Positions 1 to 8,000 of a stretch of 52,574 nt of DNA are shown piece after piece; within the stretch, counting starts at the first letter, position 1; every line of letters starts with the position of its first letter. A program made the translations under genes and the position numbers. The notes under the pieces are model-generated. The model searched no databases, was not told where the DNA came from, and saw only the letters and a list, made by a program, of their open reading frames with translations. The DNA comes from Conexibacter sp. (GTDB taxonomy: Bacteria > Actinomycetota > Thermoleophilia > Solirubrobacterales > Solirubrobacteraceae): positions 1 to 52,574 of the forward strand of contig JAOPZA010000131.1 of NCBI GenBank assembly GCA_025964325.1, given 5' to 3'.

Positions 1-158
1 GGGTAGCCGCCCGCCGCCATCGCGCCCTGCACGGCCTGCCGCATCGCGGCGCGCTGACTCGCGCTGAACTGCGCCACGGCCGACGCCGGCGCCGCAGCCG
101 CGACCGTGCAGGCCAGCGCCAGCACCACCGACCAGACCAGCCTGCGATACGTGCGCAA
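1..158 (-). CDS. Secreted protein, N-terminal part only (possible serine hydrolase)
   Basis: The minus strand opens at a TTG codon (158) placed after a purine-rich GGGAGGGGG stretch, and runs off the left edge of the window. The first ~35 residues form a clear Sec signal peptide: basic MRTYRR, a hydrophobic core, then an Ala-rich cleavage region ending near ASAVA. The mature start (AQFSASQRAAMRQAVQGAM, then AAGGYP) resembles the first helix of beta-lactamase-related or D-alanyl-D-alanine carboxypeptidase-like serine hydrolases. The catalytic SxxK lies outside the window, so that family assignment is a guess. It precedes, on the same strand, no complete gene; the decayed gene at 192-566 lies just upstream. 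Confidence 0.5.
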   Translation of the reverse strand, partial: MRTYRRLVWSVVLALACTVAAAAPASAVAQFSASQRAAMRQAVQGAMAAGGY

Positions 159-191
159 CGCGCCCCCTCCCAGCTCGACGGTGCGCCGATT

Positions 192-566
192 CTAGGTGCG
201 ACGCGCGTCCGGCGCCAGGTCGGCTCTGGCGACCCGCATCCAGACGTTCGTCGCTCGCGGCGCGTGATTCAGACCGATGCGCTCGAGCTTGACGTTGGTC
301 CCGCCCGCGCGGTCGAACAGCCGGACGCCGTCGCCGAGCAGCACGGGCGCGATGCAGACGAACAGCTCGTCGAGCACGCCCGCGTCGAGGCATTGCCGGG
401 CGACTTCGGCGCCGAGGATGTTGACGTACTTGTCGCCCGCGGCGGCCGTCGCGGCGGCGACGCCGCTGTCGATGTCACCGACGAACGTGACGCCTGGCAC
501 CGGATCGACCGGGGCGTCGTGGGTGAGCACGAACTGCGGTCCGCTCCACCCCCCGCCGAACGGCTT
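192..566 (-). pseudogene. Dihydrofolate-reductase-like (RibD C-terminal) protein, N-terminus lost
   Basis: About 125 residues from GGGWSGPQFVLTH to the TAG stop at 192-194 match the C-terminal half of the small actinobacterial RibD-C/DHFR-like family. Visible landmarks are FVLTHDAPVDP, VNILGAEVARQCLDAG, LDELFVCIAPVLLGDGVRLF and a C-terminal beta strand. The expected first ~80-90 residues (the RSMDGFI-type start and the first NADPH-binding strand) are absent. Upstream in the same frame the translation becomes Arg/Gly-rich noise, and the DNA is soon shared with the leader of the penicillin-binding protein on the other strand. I read it as a gene truncated by deletion or replacement. A frameshifted N-terminus was looked for in the adjacent frames and not found. 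Confidence 0.6.
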
Positions 567-742
567 GCTTCCTTGTCCGCGATGCCCTTGTGTCGATCCG
601 GGAGCCTTCGGGCGGCGGCCGAACCGGGCGCCACGACGGGGGCGGTGGGCGCGGCGCCGGTGGGCGCGCGAGCTACGATCGGCCGACGGCACGCGACCAG
701 GGAGATGCAGCCGCCGACCGCGGCCCCGCCCGGGCTTCGCCC

Positions 743-2737
743 ATGGAGGACGAGCCCTGGGAGTCGCTGAGCCGTCCGGCCGCTCGCCGCAGGCGCGCGC
801 GCCGGCGCCGTCGCCGGACGGTCCGCCGCCTGCTCGTGCTCGCCGTCATGGCGGTGATCTTCCCGATCGCGGTCGGCGCCGTCGCGCTCGGGGTCTTCCT
901 CGAGGACCCGGGCCTCGTCTTGAGCTGCAACCTGCACTCGATGCCGCAGAGCGCGACCGGCGAGGACACGGTCGTCTCGGCGAGCGACCGCACGCCGCTC
1001 GGCGTGGTGCCGACGACCGCGAACCGCGAGTGGGTGCCGATCACGCGCATGTCGCCGTTCCTCGCGAAGGCGACCGTGGCGATCGAGGACCGCCGCTTCT
1101 GGAGCCGGTCCACGGCGCTCGACCCCGAGTCGATCGTGCGGGCCGCCTACGCCGACTTCAAGGCCGGCCGGACGGTGCAGGGCGGCTCGACCATCACGCA
1201 GCAGCTCGTCCGCGACCGCTACCTGGCGAACGACCGCGGGCTCACGATCGCGCGCAAGCTCAAGGAGGCGTGCCTTGCCGGCGAGGTCGCCCACGGGATG
1301 TCCAAGCGGGCGATCCTGCAGGCGTACCTCAACGGCGTGTTCTACGGCCACCACGCCTACGGCGCCGAAGCCGCCGCGCAGACCTACTTCTCGCGCCCGG
1401 CACGCAACCTGACGCTCGACCAGGCGGCCCTGCTGGCAGGGCTTCCGCAGGCCCCCTCGGTCTACGACCCGGTCGGCCGCAGGCAGTTGGCGCAGCGGCG
1501 CCGTGACGACGTGCTCACCGCGATGCGGTCGACCGGCGCCATCTCGCGTGGCGACTATCGGGCCGCGCTCGCGCGTCCGCTGCGCCTCGCGCCAAGCAGC
1601 CGCTATACGGCCGTTCGATCCCGCGACTTCTTCGGCTTCGCGCGACGTGAGCTGATCCGGCGCTACGGCGGCTGGCGCACCCACCATGGCGGCCTGCGCG
1701 TCCGGACGACACTCGATCCGCGCCTCCAGCAAGCGGCGATCGCGGCCGTCGGCCACTGGCTGTCGTTGCGCTCCGATCCCGCGGCCGCGCTCGTGGCGAT
1801 CGATCCCGCCAGCGGCGCGATCCGCGCGATGGCGGCGATCGCGCCGGGCCGGCGGCCGCTCGACTTCAACCTCGCGACCCAGTCGCACCGGCAGGCCGGC
1901 AGCGCGTTCAAGACCTTCACGCTGACCGCTGCGATGGAGGCGGGGATCCCGCTCGACTCGGTCTGGAACGGCCCGCCGTCGTTGACGATCTCGGACCGGA
2001 GGTGCCTGAACGCGAACGGCAGCTGGGTCGTGCACAACTACGCCGACGAGGGCGCCGGAACGATGAGCCTGCTGCAGGCGACCGCGTTCTCGGTCAACAC
2101 GATCTTCGCCCAGGTCGCGCTGCAGGTAGGGCCCGCGCGGGTCGTCGATGCCGCGCACCGACTCGGCGTCGAGTCGCCGCTCAAGCCGGTGTGCTCGATC
2201 ACGCTCGGCCCGGAGGGCGTCTCGCCGCTGGAGATGACGAACGCGTTCGCGACGCTCGCGGCGCGTGGCGTGCGCCACCGCCCCGAGGCACTGAGCGAGG
2301 TGAGGTCGCGGAACGGTCGCTCGCTGCTCGCGCGCGCCCCCGGCACGCGCGTCATCTCGCAGGACGTGGCGGATCGGGTGACGTACGCCCTCTCCGGCGT
2401 CGTGCTCGCCGGGACGGGCACGGCCGCGAACATCGGCCGTCCCGCGGCGGGCAAGACGGGCACGGCGGAGAGCTTCAAGGACGCCTGGTTCTGCGGCTTC
2501 GTCCCCCAGCTCGCGACGTGCGTCTGGGTCGGCCATCCGCAGGCGGAGATCCCGCTCGGCACCGTGGACGGCTTCGCGCAGGTGGTCGGCGGCTCGATCC
2601 CGGCCCGCATCTGGCACGACTTCATGGCGCCCGCGGTGCAGAGCCTGCCGCCGCTCCAGCTCCCGGCGCCGACCGCTGCCGGCCTCGGCCCTCCGCCGCA
2701 GCCCGCCAACGCCCCCGCAACGGTGACGACCCGCTGA
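743..2737 (+). CDS. Class A penicillin-binding protein (transglycosylase/transpeptidase)
   Basis: A 664-aa bifunctional peptidoglycan synthase of the PBP1a type. A very basic cytoplasmic tail (residues 13-29, mostly Arg) leads into one membrane anchor (about 30-52). The glycosyltransferase domain follows, with catalytic Glu115 in AIEDRRFW, QGGSTITQQL (147-156) and the AYLNGVFYG motif near 194-202. The transpeptidase domain has the nucleophile box SAFK (387-390), SVN (450-452) and KTGT (571-574). I chose ATG 743 because in-frame codons further upstream encode low-complexity sequence and overlap the decayed gene region. The protein polymerises glycan and cross-links stems at the outer face of the membrane. 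It stands alone, with no FtsW/RodA partner nearby. I saw no AGA arginine codon in it. Confidence 0.95.
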   Translation: MEDEPWESLSRPAARRRRARRRRRRTVRRLLVLAVMAVIFPIAVGAVALGVFLEDPGLVLSCNLHSMPQSATGEDTVVSASDRTPLGVVPTTANREWVPITRMSPFLAKATVAIEDRRFWSRSTALDPESIVRAAYADFKAGRTVQGGSTITQQLVRDRYLANDRGLTIARKLKEACLAGEVAHGMSKRAILQAYLNGVFYGHHAYGAEAAAQTYFSRPARNLTLDQAALLAGLPQAPSVYDPVGRRQLAQRRRDDVLTAMRSTGAISRGDYRAALARPLRLAPSSRYTAVRSRDFFGFARRELIRRYGGWRTHHGGLRVRTTLDPRLQQAAIAAVGHWLSLRSDPAAALVAIDPASGAIRAMAAIAPGRRPLDFNLATQSHRQAGSAFKTFTLTAAMEAGIPLDSVWNGPPSLTISDRRCLNANGSWVVHNYADEGAGTMSLLQATAFSVNTIFAQVALQVGPARVVDAAHRLGVESPLKPVCSITLGPEGVSPLEMTNAFATLAARGVRHRPEALSEVRSRNGRSLLARAPGTRVISQDVADRVTYALSGVVLAGTGTAANIGRPAAGKTGTAESFKDAWFCGFVPQLATCVWVGHPQAEIPLGTVDGFAQVVGGSIPARIWHDFMAPAVQSLPPLQLPAPTAAGLGPPPQPANAPATVTTR

Positions 2738-2927
2738 AGGGCGCGAGGCGCGCGCGGCGGCCCTACGCGCTCCCGATCGGGATCTGCCGGTCGAAGCCGT
2801 CGATCCAGGCGCGCTCGAGGAACAACCTTCCCGCGGCCCGACGGGCGCCTGTGAGAATCTCGTGAAGCGGGGCGAGCGACCGCGCTTCGCGCCCGGATCG
2901 GCGGCCCGTCGACCCGAGTGCAGCGGC
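2738..2927. other. Intergenic stretch with a short in-frame tail of unknown origin
   Basis: 190 bases between the PBP stop and the VOC gene stop (convergent). On the minus strand, in the frame of the VOC gene but after its stop, a protein-like tail FLERAWIDGFDRQIPIGSA ends at 2763-2765. No start codon or ribosome site precedes it, so it may be chance or the remnant of a gene end. No strong terminator hairpin is evident. Confidence 0.3.
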
Positions 2928-3656
2928 CTACCCGCGGTTGTGGTTGACGACCTCGACGTTGTTGCCGTCGGGGTCGAACACGAACGCCGCGTAGTAGCCG
3001 GGGTGATACGCGGGACGCTCGCCCGGGCCGCCGTTGTCGCGATAGCCGGCCGCGGTCGTCGCCTCGTGGAAGGCGTCGACGGACGCGTTCTCGTGCGCCG
3101 GGAAGGCGATGTGCACGTCCTCGCTCGGGCGCCCGGCGACGAGCGAGAGGGAGCCGCCGTCCTCGCCGGCGAAGCGGACCCGCTCCGCCGTCTCCGCGCC
3201 GAGCCGGAAGCCGCCGTGCGGCGCGACGGTCGCGTAGAAGCGCGCGGCTGCGGCGAGATCCGCGACGCGCATCCAGACGTGGTCGACGACCCCTCCCCTG
3301 CGCGTCCCGCTGCGATGCACGGCCTCCGCGCTGTTGCCGTCGGGATCGAGCAGGAACCCGCCGTAGTAGTCCTCCGAGTACTGCGGCCGCGGGCCGGGGG
3401 CCCCGTCGTCGCGGCAGCCGGCGGCCATGCCCGCGCGCCAGAATGCGTCGACGTGCTCGCGCGAGGGCGCGACGAACCCGATGTGGAGCCGGCGCGTCGG
3501 CGGCCGCGTGGGATCGGCCGGGACGACGAGGAAGTCGCTCCACCCGGCGAGCGACGAGCTCGCCGTCTGCTCGATCTCGAGCGCCGCCAGGACGGTCGCG
3601 TAGAAGCGCACGGACGCCGCGTGGTCGCCAGCGCGGATCCCGACGTGGTCGAACAT
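2928..3656 (-). CDS. Two-domain VOC (glyoxalase/bleomycin-resistance fold) protein
   Basis: A 242-aa cytosolic protein made of two fused vicinal-oxygen-chelate modules, about residues 1-115 and 123-240. Each has the family layout: an opening FDHVGIRAGD or VDHVWMRVAD strand, an FYATV helix, a central HIGF or HIAF strand, and a closing DPDGNSAEAV or DPDGNNVEVV strand carrying the metal-ligand Glu. Two modules in one chain can form the complete active-site pocket without dimerisation. Members act on glyoxal adducts, bind drugs or open aromatic rings; nothing here selects a substrate. ATG 3656 is the natural start because the first fold strand begins at once. It is convergent with the PBP gene and precedes the BAAT-like gene by 24 bases on the same strand. 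Confidence 0.88.
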   Translation of the reverse strand: MFDHVGIRAGDHAASVRFYATVLAALEIEQTASSSLAGWSDFLVVPADPTRPPTRRLHIGFVAPSREHVDAFWRAGMAAGCRDDGAPGPRPQYSEDYYGGFLLDPDGNSAEAVHRSGTRRGGVVDHVWMRVADLAAAARFYATVAPHGGFRLGAETAERVRFAGEDGGSLSLVAGRPSEDVHIAFPAHENASVDAFHEATTAAGYRDNGGPGERPAYHPGYYAAFVFDPDGNNVEVVNHNRG

Positions 3657-3680
3657 CCCCCGACTATCCCACGTGCGCGC

Positions 3681-4499
3681 CTACCGGCGTGCGCGCGGGC
3701 TCCCGCCGAGCTCGAGGAGCAGCGCGTCCCAGGCGCCGGCACGCGCGGCGGCGCCTGCCGCCCCGCCGGCGTCGCGCGCGCCGATCCCGGGCGGCAGCAC
3801 GACGGCGGCGGCCGGCACGTCGGGCGGCGCGGCGGCGTCGACGGCGTCGGCGACGGGGTCGCGCGCCGCCAGTTCGGTCAGCCTCCCGGCGGCGGCGGCC
3901 GCCGGCACGGCCGCCAGCCGCTCCCGCGCCGCCGCCAGCGTCGCGGCCGGCGGCGCGCCATCGCGCCCCGGCGCGACCGCCACCACGAGGACGCCACGGG
4001 AGGCCAGCAGCGGTGCGGCGAGCGCGGCGACCGCCGTCGGCTGCGGCCCGGCGGTCGCGTCGATCAGCAGCGTCGCGGTGGGCGCCGCCTGCGCCGGCAG
4101 GTAGAGCGTCGCGGCGAGGTCGCGCCAGCGCCGCACGCGCACCCCCTCCCCGAGCAGCAGGCGGGCGATCGTCCGCGTCGCGGCCCGGCCGTCGGATGAC
4201 TCGACGCGCACCTCGATGCTCGCGGGCCGCAGCGACCCGAGCGCCGCCAGTGGACCGCTGCTCGCCTTCGCCGGCACCCAGCCGCCCGCCAGGTCGTCCG
4301 CGCGCGCGGCGCTCGTCTGCCAGACGCGACCGTCGTCGTCTCTCAGCCGCGCGCGCCACAGCAGCGTCTCGTCGGGCCCCGCGCCGCGCGCGTTGAGCAG
4401 CAGCGGATCGTCGAGCAGGCCCGAGCCCGCGCCGCGGATCTCGAGTCCCGCGGTGCTCGTGGTGCCGGTGGGCGCGGATGCGCGCGATTCGCGTGTCAT
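3681..4499 (-). CDS. BAAT/acyl-CoA thioester hydrolase family protein, shortened
   Basis: A 272-aa protein. Residues ~18-115 match the beta-sandwich N-terminal domain of the bile-acid-CoA:amino-acid N-acyltransferase/acyl-CoA thioesterase family: LEIRGAGSGLLDDPLLLNARG, then LLWRARLRDDDGRVWQTSA, then a region like IEVRVESSDGRAATRTI. The following part begins like the alpha/beta hydrolase domain (AAPLLASRGVLVVAVAPG) but turns Ala-rich and ends without a GxSxG nucleophile elbow or later triad residues. Family members are usually over 400 aa. So it is either a degenerate enzyme or a binding domain that has lost catalysis. It lies 53 bases downstream of nagA on the same strand and could be co-transcribed. 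ATG 4499 is supported by the start of family similarity; no strong ribosome site is seen. Confidence 0.65.
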   Translation of the reverse strand: MTRESRASAPTGTTSTAGLEIRGAGSGLLDDPLLLNARGAGPDETLLWRARLRDDDGRVWQTSAARADDLAGGWVPAKASSGPLAALGSLRPASIEVRVESSDGRAATRTIARLLLGEGVRVRRWRDLAATLYLPAQAAPTATLLIDATAGPQPTAVAALAAPLLASRGVLVVAVAPGRDGAPPAATLAAARERLAAVPAAAAAGRLTELAARDPVADAVDAAAPPDVPAAAVVLPPGIGARDAGGAAGAAARAGAWDALLLELGGSPRARR

Positions 4500-4552
4500 G
4501 CCCACAGGATGGCGGGTGCGCGCAGCGGGGCGCTCAGACGCCGGCCCCGCCG

Positions 4553-5737
4553 TCAACTCGAGGTCGCGGCGCGCTCTCGGCGGCGGTCGCCGAACGCGTC
4601 GCCGCCGCGGACCCAGGCGCCCCGGGCGAGCACGCCGACGAGCGAGAGGTCGGGCTCCAGCACGACGACGTCGGCGTCGAGCCCGGGCTCGATCGCGCCT
4701 CTGCGATCGGCGATCCCGAGCAGCTCCGCCGGCGTCGTCGCCGCCATCCGCGCGGCCTGCTCGACGGTCACGTCGCAGAACGCGACGACGTTGCGCAGCG
4801 CCCGGTCCATCGTCAGCGTCGAGCCGGCGATCGTGTCGCTGCCGGGCAGCGTCGCGCGGCCGTCGCGGACGGCGACGGTCCGGTCGCCCAGGCGGTAGGC
4901 GCCGTCGGACAGGCCGGTCGCCTCGATCGCGTCGGTCACGAGCATCGTGCGCGCCGTCCCCTTGACGCGGTGCAGCAGCCGCACGGCGGCCGGATGGACG
5001 TGCACGCCGTCGCAGATCACCTCGCAGGTGACCTCGGGCAGGTCGAGCAGGCCGCCGAGCATGCCGGGCTCGCGCTGGTGCAGCGGGCGCATCGCGTTGA
5101 AGGCGTGCGTCGCCGCGCGCGCCCCGGCCGCGACCGCCGCGCACGCCTGCTCGTAGGTCGCATCGGTGTGACCGCAGGAGACGACCACGCCCGCCGCGAC
5201 GAAGCGGCGGATCAGCTCCAGCGCGCCCGGCAGCTCGGGGGCGAGCGTGACGAGCCGCACGCCGCCGCCCTCCAGCAACCGCTCGACGAGCTGCGGATCC
5301 GGGGCGAGGAAGTGACGCGCCTCCATCGCCCCGGGCCATACGGGGCTGAGGAACGGACCCTCGAGGTGGATCCCCAGCACGGCGGCCTCGCCCTCCCCGG
5401 GGGCGGCGATCACGGCACGGATCGCCTCCTCGGCGACGAGCAGCTCCTCGACGCCGCCGGCGACCGTCGTCGCCAGCAGCGCGGTCGTCCCGTGCTGGGC
5501 GTGGAAGCGCGCCATCCGCCGGACCTCGCCGGGATCGGCCGTGTTCGACTGCGCGCCGCCGCCGCCGTGCACGTGCACGTCGACGAAGCCGGGCAGCAGC
5601 CAGCGGCCGTCGAGCTCGACGATCTCGGCGGCGGGGTCGGCGTCGGCCGTGAAGCGGCCGCCCCGCACGTGGACGTCGCGCTCGCGCACGCCCTCCGGGG
5701 TCACGACGCGCCCGCCGCGCAGCGTCAGCGCAGCCAT
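4553..5737 (-). CDS. nagA: N-acetylglucosamine-6-phosphate deacetylase
   Basis: A 394-aa amidohydrolase-fold enzyme that removes acetate from GlcNAc-6-P to give GlcN-6-P in the cytosol. Family marks in order: the metal pair in VDVHVHGGG (His55, His57), the metal-binding Glu126 in HLEGPFLSP, His190 in CGHTDA, His211 in THAFNAM, substrate-binding DGVHVHP near 243-249, and catalytic Asp269 in VTDAIEATG. Length and layout are full. It is the third gene of a minus-strand operon behind the sugar-binding lipoprotein and the SIS protein, 19 bases after the SIS stop. The operon promoter carries a DasR-like operator, which fits induction by an amino-sugar phosphate. Confidence 0.95.
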   Translation of the reverse strand: MAALTLRGGRVVTPEGVRERDVHVRGGRFTADADPAAEIVELDGRWLLPGFVDVHVHGGGGAQSNTADPGEVRRMARFHAQHGTTALLATTVAGGVEELLVAEEAIRAVIAAPGEGEAAVLGIHLEGPFLSPVWPGAMEARHFLAPDPQLVERLLEGGGVRLVTLAPELPGALELIRRFVAAGVVVSCGHTDATYEQACAAVAAGARAATHAFNAMRPLHQREPGMLGGLLDLPEVTCEVICDGVHVHPAAVRLLHRVKGTARTMLVTDAIEATGLSDGAYRLGDRTVAVRDGRATLPGSDTIAGSTLTMDRALRNVVAFCDVTVEQAARMAATTPAELLGIADRRGAIEPGLDADVVVLEPDLSLVGVLARGAWVRGGDAFGDRRRERAATSS

Positions 5738-5756
5738 CGTGCGAGCTTCCGCCGGG

Positions 5757-6776
5757 TCATGTGACGGTCACCTTGTCGAGCCCCTCGGGTGCGTCGGGGT
5801 CGCGCCCGAGCGCGAGCGCCAGCTCGTAGGCGAGCTGCTGCGCGCGCACGACCGCGACGATCGACGCGAGCGCCTCCGGCACGTCGGGCAGCGGCAGGTC
5901 GGCGTCCGGGCCCGGCGCGATCGTGGTCACCTGCGCGCCGCGCTCGCGCAGCAGCGCGACGAGCTCGACGAGGTCGGCGTGCGCGGGTCCCGGCGCCAGC
6001 AGCGCGAGCACCGGGAAGCCGCGGTCGACGACGGCGATCGGGCCGTGGCGCAGATCGGCCGAGGAGAGGCCGTCGGCGACGATCGAGGTCGTCTCCTGCA
6101 GCTTCAGCGCCGTCTCCAGCGCGGCGCCGTAGAGCAGACCGCGAGCGGTCACGACGAGCCGCGTCGCGCCCGTCAGCGTCCGCGCGACGCGCCGCGCGGG
6201 CTCCGGGTCGGCCAGCACCTCCGCGACCGCGTCCGGCAGCGCGGTCAACGCGGCGTCGTCGAACGGCACGTCGCCGAGCCCGCGCGCCAGCAGCGCGAAG
6301 GCGACCAGCTGCGCGGTCACGGTCTTGGTCGCCGGGACCGCGTGCTCGTCGCCGGCGCCGAGCCACAGCGTCAGGTCGGAGGCGAGCCCGAGCGGGCTGT
6401 CGGGATCGTTCGTGATCGCCACCCCCCGCGCGCCGGCGTCGCGCAGGCGCGTGAGGGTGGTGACGATCTCGGGCGTGCGGCCCGATTGGCTGACGGCGAG
6501 CGCGAGCACGTCGCGGTAGTCGACGTGCGCGTCGTAGAGCGTGTGCAGGCTCGGCGCCGCGAGGCTGACCGGCCGGCCGGTCGCCAGCTCGAGCAGGTAG
6601 CGCCCGAGCACCGACGCGTGATCGGACGAGCCGCGCGCCACGATCGCCGTCGCCGCCAGCGGCGACGGCGCGACGCGGCGGACCGCCGCGGCGATCGCGT
6701 CGGCTCGCTCCACGAGCCGCGCGATCACCTGCGGTTGCTCGGCCATCTCGGCCGCCATCAGCGTTCCCGGGGTCAT
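5757..6776 (-). CDS. Double-SIS-domain protein, probable glucosamine-6-phosphate deaminase (NagB-II/AgaS type)
   Basis: A 339-aa protein with two sugar-isomerase domains (about 25-170 and 190-330). The first shows ARGSSDHASVLGRYLLE and the phosphosugar-binding loop SQSGRTPEIV. The second shows TRGLLYGAALETALKLQET, LRHGPIAVVD and the C-terminal EGLDKVTVT typical of the family (the conserved Lys near the end). GlmS-like glutaminase sequence is missing, so it is a stand-alone deaminase/isomerase. Between a GlcNAc-6-P deacetylase and an amino-sugar regulator, the likely reaction is GlcN-6-P to fructose-6-P plus ammonia. Its ATG overlaps the stop of the binding-protein gene (ATGA), so the two are translationally coupled. 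An in-frame Met six codons on is an alternative start. Confidence 0.85.
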   Translation of the reverse strand: MTPGTLMAAEMAEQPQVIARLVERADAIAAAVRRVAPSPLAATAIVARGSSDHASVLGRYLLELATGRPVSLAAPSLHTLYDAHVDYRDVLALAVSQSGRTPEIVTTLTRLRDAGARGVAITNDPDSPLGLASDLTLWLGAGDEHAVPATKTVTAQLVAFALLARGLGDVPFDDAALTALPDAVAEVLADPEPARRVARTLTGATRLVVTARGLLYGAALETALKLQETTSIVADGLSSADLRHGPIAVVDRGFPVLALLAPGPAHADLVELVALLRERGAQVTTIAPGPDADLPLPDVPEALASIVAVVRAQQLAYELALALGRDPDAPEGLDKVTVT

Positions 6777-7891
6777 CTGATCCCAGCAGCGTCGCACGCC
6801 GCCTTGTACGCGCTCGTGCAGATCTGCGCGACCGTCGCGTAGCCGTCCTTCACGACCGGGTCCATGATGTTGTCTCTCGTGATCACGATCGTGTCGACGA
6901 GCGCCGACGGGACCTGCATTCTGCCGTTGTCGCTTCTCGCCGGCGTGAGGCTCGCGGGCGGCGTTCTGCCCTGAGCGAGCGGGACCGCGAGCTGCGCGGC
7001 GATCGAGGCGATTCTCGCGATCGGCTGGTAGACGCTCATCGTCTGATCGGCGGCCAGGATCCGCTGCAGCCCCGCGACCTCGGCGTCCTGGCCGGTGAGC
7101 GGCCGCGTTCTCGGATCGATCCCCTGCCCCTTCTCGGCCGCGACGACGCCGCCGGCCATCCCGTCGTTGGCGCTGTAGACGCCGTCGTAGCCGTTCTTGC
7201 CGGCCGACGTGATCGCCTGCTCCATCTCCGTCTGTGCTCTGTCCGGGCTCCAGTCCGGCGTGTCGTACTCCTTCACGACCTTCACGCCGGCCGGGTCGAG
7301 GACCGAGTGCGCGCCTCTTCTGTACGGCGCCGAGTTGCTGTCGGTCGGCGAGCCGTTGATCATGATGATGCGTCTCCGCGGTCTGCCGGCGAGTGCTCTC
7401 AGGAGCGCCTGGCCCTGCTGCACGCCGACTCTGTACGGATCGATCGAGACGTAGGCATCGAGGTCGGCGCCCGCGATCAGGCGCCCGTAGGAGACGACCG
7501 GCACGTTCTTCTGCTTCGCCCGCGTCGCGATCGCCGTCGCCGATCTGACGTCGACGGCGTCGATCACGAGGACCTTGGCGCCGTTCGTCAGCGCCTGCTC
7601 GGCCTGCTGCTGCTGCTTCGCCGGATCCTGCTCGGCGTTCGCGTAGAGCACGTCGCAGCTCGGGCACTGCGCCTTCACCGCCTGCTCGAACAGCGGCTTG
7701 TCGGCGTGCTCGTAGCGCGTCGTTCTCGACTCCGGCAGCAGCAGCGCGATCTTCGCGGCACCGCCCGAGCCGCCGCTCGACCCGCTCGACGAGCTCGTGC
7801 TGCTGGTGTTGCTGCTGCTCCCGCACGCGCTCGCCCCCACGGCGAGCAGCCCGACGAGTGCCACCGACGCACCCCAGCGCTTCACTGACAT
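6773..7891 (-). CDS. Sugar ABC transporter substrate-binding lipoprotein (XylF-like, periplasmic-binding type 1)
   Basis: A 372-aa lipoprotein. The signal peptide ends in a lipobox (GASAC, Cys23), followed by a Ser/Gly linker. The type 1 sugar-binding fold then runs from AAKIALLLPES, with conserved stretches SYGRLI, MINGSPTDSN, DTPDWSPDRAQTEMEQAI, VYSANDGMAGGV, PLTGQDAEVAGLQRIL and VVKDGYATVAQIC. A GGAGGG ribosome site sits ~8 bases before ATG 7891. It heads the operon with the SIS protein and nagA, so an amino sugar is the likely ligand, although the fold is closest to xylose/rhizopine binders. No permease or ATPase lies beside it. By my hand count 16 of its 24 arginines use AGA (the rest CGG/CGC), although other codons are normally GC-ending. 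Confidence 0.92.
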   Translation of the reverse strand: MSVKRWGASVALVGLLAVGASACGSSSNTSSTSSSSGSSGGSGGAAKIALLLPESRTTRYEHADKPLFEQAVKAQCPSCDVLYANAEQDPAKQQQQAEQALTNGAKVLVIDAVDVRSATAIATRAKQKNVPVVSYGRLIAGADLDAYVSIDPYRVGVQQGQALLRALAGRPRRRIIMINGSPTDSNSAPYRRGAHSVLDPAGVKVVKEYDTPDWSPDRAQTEMEQAITSAGKNGYDGVYSANDGMAGGVVAAEKGQGIDPRTRPLTGQDAEVAGLQRILAADQTMSVYQPIARIASIAAQLAVPLAQGRTPPASLTPARSDNGRMQVPSALVDTIVITRDNIMDPVVKDGYATVAQICTSAYKAACDAAGIR

Positions 7892-7923
7892 GTCTCTCTC
7901 CCTCCGCATTCCGGTTGCCGCGC

Positions 7924-7953
7924 ACCGTACTGAGCTTGGTATAGACCAGTCAA
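7924..7953 (-). promoter_or_regulatory. Promoter of the binding protein-SIS-nagA operon
   Basis: On the minus strand, TTGACT (7948-7953) and TACGGT (7924-7929) are separated by 18 bases, matching a housekeeping promoter. The predicted start lies near 7917, giving a leader of about 26 nt before ATG 7891. The operator at 7935-7950 covers the spacer and part of the -35 box, so bound regulator would block polymerase. Confidence 0.6.
7935..7950. promoter_or_regulatory. DasR/NagR-like (GntR) operator 1
   Basis: The 16-mer CTTGGTATAGACCAGT matches the actinobacterial dre consensus ACTGGTCTAGACCAGT at 13 of 16 positions. It lies inside the minus-strand promoter spacer. The adjacent gntR gene (8742-9479) is the obvious regulator. 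The match is seen directly; binding is inferred from the DasR/NagR family. Confidence 0.75.
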
Positions 7954-8000
7954 GCGCGAAATGCACTCGTAACATCGACAGTGCGGTGCCACGGCTGCCT

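Noticed and set aside
2763-2927. Protein-like minus-strand tail ending FDRQIPIGSA after the VOC stop
   Set aside because: No start codon or ribosome site, and too short to assign; kept only as a note in the intergenic entry.
3681-6366. Long Arg/Ala-rich open frames overlapping nagA, the SIS gene and their neighbours on both strands
   Set aside because: They are antisense or shifted frames of well-recognised enzymes, with composition expected from high-GC shadows.
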